Shown: piece by piece, positions 1 through 8,369 of the stretch | How the letters are laid out: the number at the start of each line of letters is the position of its first letter | Position numbering within the stretch: the stretch's first letter is position 1 | Assembly: GCA_964036315.1 (NCBI GenBank) | Contig: OZ038496.1 | Location: forward strand, 12,811,535-12,875,534 | Direction of reading: 5' to 3' | Origin: Acanthosepion esculentum | Lineage: Eukaryota > Mollusca > Cephalopoda > Sepiida > Sepiidae | DNA: 64,000 nt | The notes under the pieces: model-generated | Databases searched by the model: none | Told to the model about the DNA's origin: nothing | The model's input: only the letters and a program-made list of their open reading frames with translations | Made by a program: the position numbers and the translations under genes

Positions 1-209
1 TCTGTTATGTCTTTTACCGTTTTTTTCACGTGATCAAAACCGAATATTCCATTATTCAAATATTCGAGAGTAGCAAATTGCAATAACAATAAAAAAAAAA
101 TGAATGTTGATCGTTATTGTAAGAAGTAAGGGGGTACAAATGAAATGATTTGAAGCTGAAGTTTTACCATTTCACTGAAACAGCTTTTCTTCCTTCTTTC
201 ATTTTCTAG

Positions 210-665
210 TATCCTGTGTATGACGATAAACTATATCCGGCAGCTAGAACGGCAGATTGAACGTTTTGAAGAGTTTAGAATCACCTCTTCCCTGCTGTTG
301 TTACCAGGTCTACCCTGACCCAAGGTGGTATTACGTGTTAGGGTACTACCTATGATCAAATACAGAACCTCCAAACAAAAATTAACTGTACAATTTTAAT
401 AATAAAATCAGCAAAAAGAGATTTTTATAGCAAAAGGACAATCAATGCAACACTAAAAAAACTATAAAAATAAATTTTTATAGAAAAGTTACCAACAATA
501 CATTTTATCATCTACAAAGTATATATCTTAAAAATATACCTTTACCCTGAAAGCAAAAAATTACGTACAAAGTATTTAAACTTCGACATTAAATGACCCA
601 TAGATATTGATATGCCGGTAAAGGAAATGACCCATTTTTAATACGAAATACGCCCGTGGCCCGAA
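210..665 (+). repeat. Dispersed repeat family R4, diverged copy
   Basis: The segment shares its order with better copies near 37.4, 42.2 and 63.3 kb. It opens with a 'tatgacgataaactat' head, then a block around 'accacctc...ccaggtc.accctgac', then short AT-rich units containing 'ttaccaacaatac'. It ends in 'cattaaatgacccatagatattgatatgccg'-like sequence (split here for brevity). No coding capacity is visible. It behaves as a non-coding retroposon; no A or B box was recognised at the head, so the class is uncertain. Confidence 0.6.
475..646 (+). repeat. Direct repeat, copy 1 (pairs with 1520-1690)
   Basis: About 170 bp beginning 'agaaaagttaccaacaat' recurs at 1520-1690 with only scattered differences. 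Both end in the R4-type tail. They are probably two insertions or a local duplication of the R4 3' part. Confidence 0.7.
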
Positions 666-769
666 GAACTCAATTCGTCCTTGAAAAGTAATGTATTAAT
701 AACAGGAGAAACCTCTGTTTTTAAAACCGCCTTCATCTCGAGTGCTTAACCGGATATCCGGGGACTATA

Positions 770-838
770 TATATTGTCATCCACAGACAGACTGTTTCGC
801 TAATGAGACATTAGGCTATATTTTAAATTAGGCATGTC
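770..838 (-). repeat. PLE terminal fragment related to 55.61-55.66 kb
   Basis: The plus strand reads 'ttgtcatccacagacag' then 'actgtttcgctaa'. This matches the start of the hammerhead-like motif at 55611-55658, but here the CTGANGA box is missing. It is read as a decayed Penelope-like terminal sequence. Confidence 0.4.
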
Positions 839-839
839 T

Positions 840-1500
840 GACTAAATAAATTACAAACATTATGTCTGCTTATTTTAGAATAACCCTTTCATATTCACCA
901 GTATTTTTCTGTGTATTACAATCAAAGGTGACTATAGATGCACTTTAACAATGAAAATCACTTTCATTTCCCAAGTTATTTTATCTCGTTCTACGAATAC
1001 TGTAATAATGTTATAAAATGCCTATAAAAGAACAGTTTTCCATTTGTTAACCACCTATATTTACAGAAATTTTTTTCTCCGGATTATTAGTAATATGAGA
1101 TTACAACGAGCTTTCAGATAAACAGCCATTTTGAAAAAAGTATTATGATTAGTGAAAGAGAACATGATTTGACAACTGTTTCCCTTGGGCTTTTTGGATA
1201 CGCAATTGTTTATATCAAAATATAATTCCTATGAAATGTATTTAGTAATAGCAATGACCGTGAATGCAGTGTTAATGTCGGTCTTAATTCCTAAAATATT
1301 TCTCTAAATCCAGTGGGATGTTGCTCTTTGCACGTTTGATTGGGGTTTCCTTCCTAACTTTTTGCTTGAAATAGTGTGGATCATCAACATCTTAGGTATG
1401 TCATTATTTTCTCTTCGACTTATTTTGCGATGTCAACGATCACTCATTGCCATTTTTGTAATGCCAACGAATACTCGTTGTCACTTTCGTAATGCTCGTT
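840..1500. other. No recognisable feature
   Basis: AT-rich sequence with no long frame, no repeat shared with the rest of the window that I could see, and no RNA-like fold. The small frame at 1362-1607 runs into the copy-2 direct repeat and has no family resemblance. Confidence 0.5.
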
Positions 1501-1519
1501 GTAGTAGAGACTTTATACA

Positions 1520-1690
1520 TTTTTATAGTAAAGTTACCAACAATACATTTTATCATCTACAAAGTATATATCTAAAAACATACCTGTACCGTGAAAGCAA
1601 AAAATGACGTAGAAAGTATTTAAATTTCGACATTAAATGACTCATAGATATTGATATGCCGCTAAACAAAATGACCCATCCCACTTTGAT
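1520..1690 (+). repeat. Direct repeat, copy 2 (pairs with 475-646)
   Basis: Matches 475-646, including the 'ttaccaacaatacatttt' start and the 'gatattgatatgcc' end. It lies immediately upstream of a PLE fragment. Confidence 0.7.
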
Positions 1691-1746
1691 ATGCCCTGGG
1701 ACATCCACCCATGAAGCTAAAATATTTCTGAGATGAGGTATTATAT

Positions 1747-2202
1747 GAAGTGGCTATCAGATAAAATACAAAGAATCTGCGGTCCATATAACATCAGGAC
1801 AACCTTCAAAAGCTTGGCGACACTTCGCAGATATCTCTCTCGAGTAAGAACCCCCCTAGAGGAGAACATGACTAACAACTGTGTGTACGTTCAGCTGGGG
1901 AAAGAAATATAGAGGGGAGACAGGCCGCCCCCTTAAGGTAAGCCTTCAGGAACACCAGAAAGCTGTAACATAATGGAAAAGGGGAAAAATCAGGCGTGGC
2001 TGACCACATATAGAGAGAGAAGGGAGATCACCGCTCTCTGTGGGATCAGGTTGAGATCATAGACAAAAAACGCCATTGGAAAATTCGTAAACTTAAGGAA
2101 TCAGCACATATGCTAGGACACAAAAATCTCCTGAGCCGACCAAGCATAGAAATGAATACAATATGGGAACCAGTAATAAGGCGTGCCAGAGAAAAGCGAT
2201 AA
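1747..2202 (+). pseudogene. Penelope-like element C-terminus with GIY-YIG endonuclease, broken
   Basis: This is the 3' end of a Penelope-like retroelement protein, in which a reverse transcriptase is followed by a GIY-YIG nuclease. Reading across frame breaks gives 'TTFKSLATLRRYLSRVRTPL' then 'NNCVY' (the GIY-like strand). Next comes a stop where 'IYRGE' is expected, then 'ADHI' and 'WDQVEIIDKKRHWKIRKLKE', then 'NLLSRPSIEMNTIWEPVI' and a stop at 2200-2202. Order and spacing fit PLE C-termini. The upstream reverse transcriptase is missing. The 5' edge (1722-1748) is a piece of the tail unit found in tandem at 27.5 kb, as PLE tail-to-head junctions would give. It is dead because of in-frame stops and at least one frameshift. 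Confidence 0.8.
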
Positions 2203-2289
2203 TAACAACAAAAATTGCAATATGAGCTCTGGTAAAAAATGTTGCTGCAGACATTAGGTGTATAATAGCCAGAAATTAATACACAGATG

Positions 2290-2376
2290 TCCTCAAGGAC
2301 ATATGGCACAGTGGATAAAGGCGTTAGTTAGATCCAGTGACAGGACCCAAAGAGTGTGAGTTCAATACCCGGTTAA
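2290..2376 (+). repeat. tRNA-like segment with A and B boxes in PLE tail
   Basis: An A-box-like 'TGGCACAGTGGATAA' (2304-2318) and a B-box-like 'GAGTTCAATACCC' (2358-2370) are spaced as in a tRNA-derived promoter. A small hairpin 'tgtcct-ca-aggaca' precedes them. The same segment follows the PLE stop codon in the 46-kb copy. It also starts copies at 28.15 and 43.14 kb that lack the protein part. Confidence 0.6.
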
Positions 2377-2486
2377 GAGGAGAATTAACAGGAGATAACT
2401 GATAACTGACCTCCATTAAACATGGTACGTTAAACTAGAACAGTCTACCCTAGCGGGCGAAATAATGGGTTCAGTTCGACATTCCA

Positions 2487-2577
2487 ACCACCTGAAGAAG
2501 TCCGGGGCGTACAACGGCCGAAACGTTGTGATAAATATGGCGACAAAGATGAGGACAATAGTCCGAATAATGTAAAA
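2487..2577 (+). ncRNA. Hammerhead-like hairpin and tail unit of PLE/SINE3
   Basis: CTGAAGA (2492-2498), a GC-rich hairpin and GAAAC (2520-2524) are followed by GTGAT. GTGAT complements the ATCAC that precedes CTGAAGA in the related copy at 45.85 kb. This resembles a type I hammerhead core, but stem III has no loop (ACGT) and one A is unpaired at stem II. A dimeric or dead ribozyme is possible. It is followed by the 'ggcgacaaagatgaggacaa' tail unit. Confidence 0.4.
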
Positions 2578-2766
2578 AGGTGACTCCTACTGTACCTTTG
2601 GAGATTAAATGAAAAGCTCAAATTTTAAGGCAACAGACACCAGAAGGAGGCGGGAGGGTACTAAACGTTGTGCTAATAGCAACAAAGATGGGGGTATCTA
2701 TCTGACCGTAGATAATATGTATAATGAAACTCTAGAATTCGTATATCTATAGCAATTCATGATACA

Positions 2767-2866
2767 TATTTTACTATAGAAATGCATTGTACAGATTTAC
2801 TATAGAAATGCATTATACATGGTTTTACTATAGAAATGCATTATACATGGTTTTACTATAGAATAC
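2767..2866 (+). repeat. 28-bp tandem repeat, about 3.5 copies
   Basis: The unit 'ttttactatagaaatgcatt' plus 'atacatgg' is repeated with one or two changes per copy. No coding sense. Confidence 0.85.
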
Positions 2867-2869
2867 ATT

Positions 2870-3180
2870 GAAAATAAGGAGGAAAAACTACTTAGATTAT
2901 CAAGATAAGCAGACTGGCCATACCCACTTAAAGGATTAACGCAACACAATCTTCTTATCTCCAATCGCTTCTTTTTGGCTTTGTGTTGCACTACACTAAG
3001 CTTAATAGATATATTTATTCTGTGACGGGAATTCTTGACTTTTTGAGGTTTTCTTAGTAAATCCAAACCATTTCTTTTCTTATTTGTAACGTTATTTTAA
3101 GGTTTCTGTCAGACGTAATTCTATGAGATCGTAGCTAAAGAATGAGATCTTTGGGAATATTTGCTCAAAGAAACCAGCTT
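2870..3180. other. No recognisable feature
   Basis: Mixed AT-rich sequence. The minus-strand frame at 2800-3066 overlaps the tandem repeat and resembles nothing known. Confidence 0.5.
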
Positions 3181-3520
3181 CAGGCGTTTTTGCCTTTATT
3201 TGTCCATTGTCGTTTATTTCTTCTTCTGTTCATACTTTTTTCTCTTTATTTTTTTCTACTTCTGACCGCCAGAGCCGACTTTACTTGTTGTGTATTTCAT
3301 CAACTTCCTCTCATTCATCATTAACATACCTCTTTGTCTTTCGTTTTTTCCTGCTTTTTTTTTCTTTTTGTTTCTTTCTCTATTTTTTTTCTCTTTCCTT
3401 TCTTTTTTTGTCTGCTAAGTTTCATTATTGTCCTCTTCGTCTTTCCCTTATGTAATTCCTTTCTTCATCACTTGATTTTAGCGGCCTTCTCTAACCTTTC
3501 TTCTTTCATTTCTCTTTTTC
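3180..3520 (+). repeat. Pyrimidine-rich tract
   Basis: Plus strand dominated by T with C interruptions. The overlapping F/S/L-rich frames are translation of low-complexity sequence and not genes. Confidence 0.7.
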
Positions 3521-3523
3521 ACA

Positions 3524-3524
3524 A

Positions 3525-3556
<32 letters not shown>

Positions 3557-3606
3557 CATCATTATTATTATTATTATCATTATTATTATTATTATTATTA
3601 TTATTT
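3524..3606 (+). repeat. (ATT)n microsatellite
   Basis: About 27 ATT triplets with a few ATC interruptions. Similar tracts sit at the 3' tails of LINE-A copies at 11.7 and 13.1 kb, but no LINE-A body adjoins this one. Confidence 0.9.
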
Positions 3607-3800
3607 GTTTTGTACGAGCTGTCTCAAAACTCAACCAAGACACAACAAATTTTTTCACCTAAAGTGCTAACAGGTGAGTCGGCCTGTACTTTTTGTGTGG
3701 GTGGTAAAAAAAAAAATAGTTCTCTATTTGTGCAAAAGTTTTAAAATTAAAAATTCAAATGGTGGCAGAGCTGAAAATGCTGTTTGTAATTAGCTCGCGA

Positions 3801-4091
3801 GGAAGCGCGGTGGCGTAATGGATAGCGGCTCGGGTTAAGGAGTCGGTAACCGAGTTCGAATTCTAGTCGAACCCATTACATTCACTTACGTGCTAAGATA
3901 TAAATTTCCATATTCTCCCTCCATCTATGGGTAAATAGCAGGACAAAACAGGGTTCTATAGCTATGGATGGCAACTGGTCTAACGCTGAAAGAAATGGCA
4001 AAGTATTGCAGGAAAAAAATCTGCCTCGTCAATCATGTATCAAAAGATACATGACTGACGAGCGTGTATCACGCATGGCACATAACTGACC
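3801..4091 (+). mobile_element. SINE1 (tRNA-derived), near full length
   Basis: The tRNA-like head has A box 'TGGCGTAATGG' and B-box-like 'GAGTTCGAATTC'. The body contains 'cattcacttacgtgctaa', 'ctatgggtaaatagcagga' and 'ggttctatagc'. A 3' hairpin ('tcatgtatc-aaaa-gatacatga') is followed by 'cgtgtatcacgcatggcac'. At least seven copies occur in the window (3.8, 19.7, 22.6, 22.8, 36.5, 61.7 and 62.0 kb). No protein is encoded; it depends on a LINE partner for movement. Confidence 0.85.
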
Positions 4092-4302
4092 GCGTTCAGA
4101 AGGGGTATTTTTATCCGGAAAATCTAGAACGTTCCGACAGGTCAACAGTCGTTGAGGATGACCAAATCGAAGCATTCCAAGTCTTCGATTTCCAACACTA
4201 TCTTGAAATGACTCTATTCCTTTTCCTAGACTGGCTGACACGCAAGGCTAATTGCTTTTTTCAAAAGTATTTCTCAGGTTATGATGTCTTTTTTCTAGAG
4301 TG

Positions 4303-4384
4303 ATATGCCGTTTACGTCTTTGCAGGTTATTTAAAGCCAGAAAATAGTTTTAGATTGTAAGAATTTGCTAATTTGCTTACTGCA
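4303..4384 (-). repeat. 3' tail of the 5S/tRNA SINE family, solo
   Basis: 'ggttatttaaagccagaaaa' followed by 'ttttagattgtaagaattt' matches the tails at 31.86-31.93, 45.0, 45.4 and 46.5 kb, in minus orientation. Confidence 0.6.
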
Positions 4385-4607
4385 ACAATTGATTCATGGT
4401 ATTATTTCGAAGGTAAAAATCTGGCTAAAGAGTTGTTTTTAAGCCTCAAGCATTCGACTGGAAGAGGGTTGCATCCTGAGATCGAACCTGGTGTCTCGTC
4501 TGAGCTGAAACGCTACAACCTGTTGGTATAAAAAAGGACATTTTGTATTAAGATTCTATTCCGAAAAATAGGACATTAGCTCTCTTTCTCCAAATCTCCT
4601 TCCCTTT

Positions 4608-5695
4608 TCTTATTCTTATTTTCTTTCCTCCTTCTCTTTTTTCTTTATTTTCTTTCTTCCTTCTCTTTTTTTCTTTATTTTCTTTCTTCCTTCTCTTTTT
4701 TCTTTATTTTCTTTCTCTCTTCTCTTTTTCTTTATTTTCTTTCTTCCTTCTCTCTTTTTTCTTTATTTTCTTTCTTCCTTCTCTTTTTTCTTTATTTTCT
4801 TTCTTTCTTCTCTTTTTTTCTTTATTTTCTTTCTTTCTTCTCTTTTTTCTTTATTTTCTTTCTTTCTTCTCTTTTTTTCTTTATTTTCTTTCTTTCTTCT
4901 CTTTTTTCTTTATTTTCTTTCTTCCTTCTATTTTTCTTTATTTTCTTTCTTCCTTCTCTTTTTTCTTTATTTTCTTTCTTCCTTCTATTTTTCTTTATTT
5001 TCTTTCTTCCTTCCCTTTTTTCTTTATTTTCTTTCTTCCTTCTATTTTTCTTTATTTTCTTTCTTCCTTCTCTTTTTTTTCTTTATTTTCTTTCTTCCTT
5101 CTCTTTTTTCTTTATTTTCTTTCTTCCTTCTATTTTTCTTTATTTTCTTTCTTCCTTCTCTTTTTTCTTTATTTTCTTTCTTCCTTCTATTTTTCTTTAT
5201 TTTCTTTCTTCCTTCCCTTTTTTCTTTATTTTCTTTCTTCCTTCTATTTTTCTTTATTTTCTTTCTTCCTTCTCTTTTTTTCTTTATTTTCTTTCTTCCT
5301 TCTCTTTTTTCTTTATTTTCTTTCTTTCTTCTCTTTTTTTCTTTATTTTCTTTCTTTCTTCTCTTTTTTCTTTATTTTCTTTCTTTCTTCTCTTTTTTTC
5401 TTTATTTTCTTTCTTTCTTCTCTTTTTTCTTTATTTTCTTTCTTCCTTCTATTTTTCTTTATTTTCTTTCTTCCTTCTCTTTTTTCTTTATTTTCTTTCT
5501 TCCTTCTATTTTTCTTTATTTTCTTTCTTCCTTCTCTTTTTACTTTATTTTCTTTCTTCCTTCTATTTTTCTTTATTTTCTTTCTTCCTTCCCTTTTTTC
5601 TTTATTTTCTTTCTTCCTTCTATTTTTCTTTATTTTCTTTCTTCCTTCTCTTTTTTCTTTTTTCTTTCTTTCTTCTTTTTTTCCCTTTCTTTTGC
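4608..5695 (+). repeat. 1.1-kb pyrimidine minisatellite, unit about 29-33 bp
   Basis: About 35 copies of a unit built from 'ttctttattttctttctt' and 'ccttctctttt'. Subtypes alternate: ccttct followed by ctttttt, ccttct followed by attttt, and tttctt. The plus strand is almost purely C/T apart from the A in 'ttta'. No coding frame. Confidence 0.95.
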
Positions 5696-5807
5696 TTTCT
5701 TCTACGTCTGATTATTCTCCTCCTCCATCGTTTATTTCTTCATACTTTGTTTTCTTCGTCTTTTCTTAAGTTTTCTTCCTGTTGATTCTTATTTGCACTT
5801 CAGGTCG

Positions 5808-6379
5808 GAAATGGCATCATGGAATTTTCCATTGGACATTTTATTGAAAAAAAAAACTAAAACTGAAACGACCTAAGGGCGCAAACATTTTATTTAAGCA
5901 AAGCCTTTCGTAAAGTGTGAGCTGTACTTGTGAGAACATTTTTTGGCATTTCTTTAAGGTTACCAGGAATCTCTTCAAGTAAAAATATTCATGTCTTCAT
6001 CTGCCACATTCTTTTTATATTACCCCTTCAAGGTCCTTGTATTTTGATAGTTTTTTTGAAGTTCTTCAAAGATACATAACAGTCTGCAGGAATTGGCATG
6101 TCGATAGGAAAGTACATTATGTTTTTGTGGTCTTTGATCGCAATATCTGAGCGTTGAGATTTGATTGTTCTGTCTGTGTGTATAGTGACGCCCCATAACA
6201 TTGTTACCGTTTCTATATCCGTAGCCGGGTCTGGGTGGTGTTCATATCAATTTCTTGTAGTTTCCTTCCTGTAAAGATTGCAGATTTTCCAGTACAGATA
6301 TTCGCCCATCATGTCAAGTTTTATATTCGGCGGATGCCAATATTAGTGAAACCTGATACAAGATAGCCGATTATTTTTG
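5808..6379 (-). mobile_element. LINE-A 3' fragment, copy 1
   Basis: On the minus strand this encodes remnants of the C-terminal region shared by all LINE-A copies: a 'W..HTDR.IK...SDI.IKDHKN' block, then '..KYKDLE', then '..KEMPKNVLTSTAHTLRKAL'. The copy at 11.2-11.7 kb reads more clearly. Upstream it continues to 'gatacaagatagccgatta', where a DD37D mariner starts at the next TA. Frames are broken. Confidence 0.7.
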
Positions 6380-6381
6380 TA

Positions 6382-7587
6382 CAGGGTGCGGCTGGTATTT
6401 GAGGACAGATTTTATGGATTAGTAAAAAAAACTTGCTGAACAAATGAATATAATTATATTTCATTACAAACAAGTAAATGTGAAATTCAGCTAACTATTA
6501 TTTAATTTTATTCAATAAAACCACCACTAGCATCAATAACTGCCTCTACACGTGGTAGAAATCCGCTGCAAGTTCTGATTAATTGGTCCTTATTTATGTC
6601 AGACATTACTCGAACTACTGCAGCTTTAAGAGCGTCTTTGGTGTTATGAGGTTGTTTATTAACCTCCTTCTCAACAACGCTCCACACATAATAGTCTAGT
6701 GGATTGAGATCTGGAGAGTTAGGAAGCCAAAAGTTGGGTGTGATGTGGTCGTACAAATGGTCAGCCATCCATTCTTGTGTTCGTAGAACCTTGTGGGATG
6801 GAGCCGAGTCTTGCTGGAATATGTAAGGCCTGCCGTTGCATATGTTGTCAATCCAGGGCTTGACAACTGTTTCTAGAACTTCAATATAAGCATCGGCATT
6901 TACTCTAAGGAAATTTTGTGCGCATCACTCTTAGCACCTCGGAAGGATCTGAACAAAGCCATCTGTCATTTCTTCTGTTCAGTTTTCGATCTTGATCAAA
7001 ATTTTTCTCATCTGAGAAAAACCAAATCACACCAGCTACTGAAATATTTTTAAGTTTGTTTAAAAGCCTTTTGGATCTGTTTAAACGGATTTATTTTGTT
7101 TTGTTTTTTTGTTTTTTTCAGACATAAATTGACCTCCCTTCATCACGTAGGACTTGTATCGAATGTCTTCATGAACACTCCTTCTGATTGTTTTTTCAGA
7201 CACATGCAGCTTTTTGGCAATTGACCTCATTGATTGACCTCGATTTTCATCAGTTGTCTGCTGACTTCCTGAATAAATTCGGATGTTCTCACTTTATCAG
7301 AACGTGCAAAATATCTTTTATGTTTTGATACAGACATTGGGGAACTGTCAGCATCTTCTAATTCTTTTCATATCTTGTGGACAAATGATCTTGCAACTAT
7401 GAGGAAAAGTGCAATATCCAAATTGTTATGATCAGCCTTTAATGCTACAATCACAACATGCCTTTTCATTTCATTTGTTATCATAGGGTTTGTCATTCTT
7501 AATTTCAGAAAAATAAAAGCATTAGAAGTTAGTGGGAAGCAGTATTAACCTTAAATCTGTATGTCCTCAAATACCAGCCGCACCCAG
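6382..7587 (-). mobile_element. DD37D (maT-type) mariner transposon, defective
   Basis: Terminal inverted repeats are CAGGGTGCGGCTGGTATTT... on the left and its near-exact complement on the right (one mismatch and a 4-bp indel within about 30 bp). TA target duplications are at 6380-6381 and 7588-7589. The minus-strand transposase reads 'FSDEKNF' (first D), 'FQQDSAPSHK' (second D) and 'SPDLNPLDYYVW' (third D). There are 37 residues between the second and third D, which defines the maT group. The longest intact piece is 6508-6768. Coding is broken by frameshifts upstream of 'FSDEK'. About 25 codons are missing near 6915, between 'RTKFP' and 'RVNADAYIEVL'. The catalytic triad survives but the protein cannot be made intact. 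Confidence 0.88.
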
Positions 7588-7650
7588 TATATTCCGTTGG
7601 GAAATATTGTCTAACATGACACAATGAACCAACCTTCCAATATATACATA

Positions 7651-7679
7651 ATTATCTCAAATCCTCCTAATAATTTCTA

Positions 7680-7773
<94 letters not shown>

Positions 7774-7796
7774 TATTAGGAGGATTTGAGATAATC
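7651..7796. repeat. 26-bp inverted repeat enclosing (CA)n(TA)n
   Basis: 'attatctcaaatcctcctaa' + 'taattt' at 7651-7676 is mirrored as its reverse complement at 7770-7795. The (CA)n (7684-7718) and (TA)n (about 7717-7769) tracts lie between. The arm sequence also ends the SINE4 copy at 50.94 kb. Confidence 0.85.
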
Positions 7797-8050
7797 ATAA
7801 TTAATTCATCGAGTCTAGAGGAAACTAGAAGAAATATATTTGGGACTCATCACTACCGAGAATTGAACCTGGACCGTTACGATACGACGCAAGTGTCATA
7901 CCAACGTACCTCGGTGACTAAGAGCTCTTCACAAATTCCGTGGTGTAACTCATCCGAGTTTCCGTTACCGACAGGACCGTTCCCCCACGAGCCACGACTA
8001 CTATCCCCAAAGTCGCTACATAGAAGAGCATTAGAAGACGGTCAACATTG
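7796..8050 (-). mobile_element. SINE4 (tRNA-like), copy 1
   Basis: The minus strand has an A-box-like 'GGTACGTTGGTATGAC' and a B-box-like 'GGTTCAATTCTC' about 40 bp apart (7863-7925). Flanks match 50.69-50.99 kb: 'ggtgtaactcatccgagttt', 'cgactacta' and 'gagcattagaag'. The plus-strand frame 7863-8057 is spurious. Confidence 0.6.
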
Positions 8051-8335
8051 GCCTTAGGATGATGAATGCGATGACAAGTGAGAAGTCTTTTTTAGTTTTG
8101 ACACCCATTGGCTTAATGTCAGCTATGGTTCAATTAAGGTTGTTGAGAGTCTATTACACCACAGTGGCAGCCAGAGTGGTTTGGCCTCGTTTTCATATAT
8201 GCGTAATTTAGACGACAATTTACCCATCACACCCGCTATATATTACAGTTTCCGGAAAATGTTGTATCAATAAGAAAGCACATTCTGTTTTCTGTGGTCT
8301 TTGATCACTGTGTCTGTACACATTACGAAGATCTT
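8036..8335 (-). mobile_element. LINE-A fragments, copy 2
   Basis: Minus-strand reading of 8053-8185 gives the post-RT segment ending 'TRK..L', then 'HHPKA'. The part at 8230-8335 repeats the 'DR.IK...S.I.IKDH' block. It is separated from the longer copy 3 by the break at about 8335-8370. Confidence 0.6.
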
Positions 8336-8369
8336 TATCTATGTCTATTGTGTGCAATCTTTTTACAAC

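Noticed and set aside
3142..3744. Overlapping frames rich in F, S and L
   Set aside because: T-rich and ATT repeat sequence in several phases.
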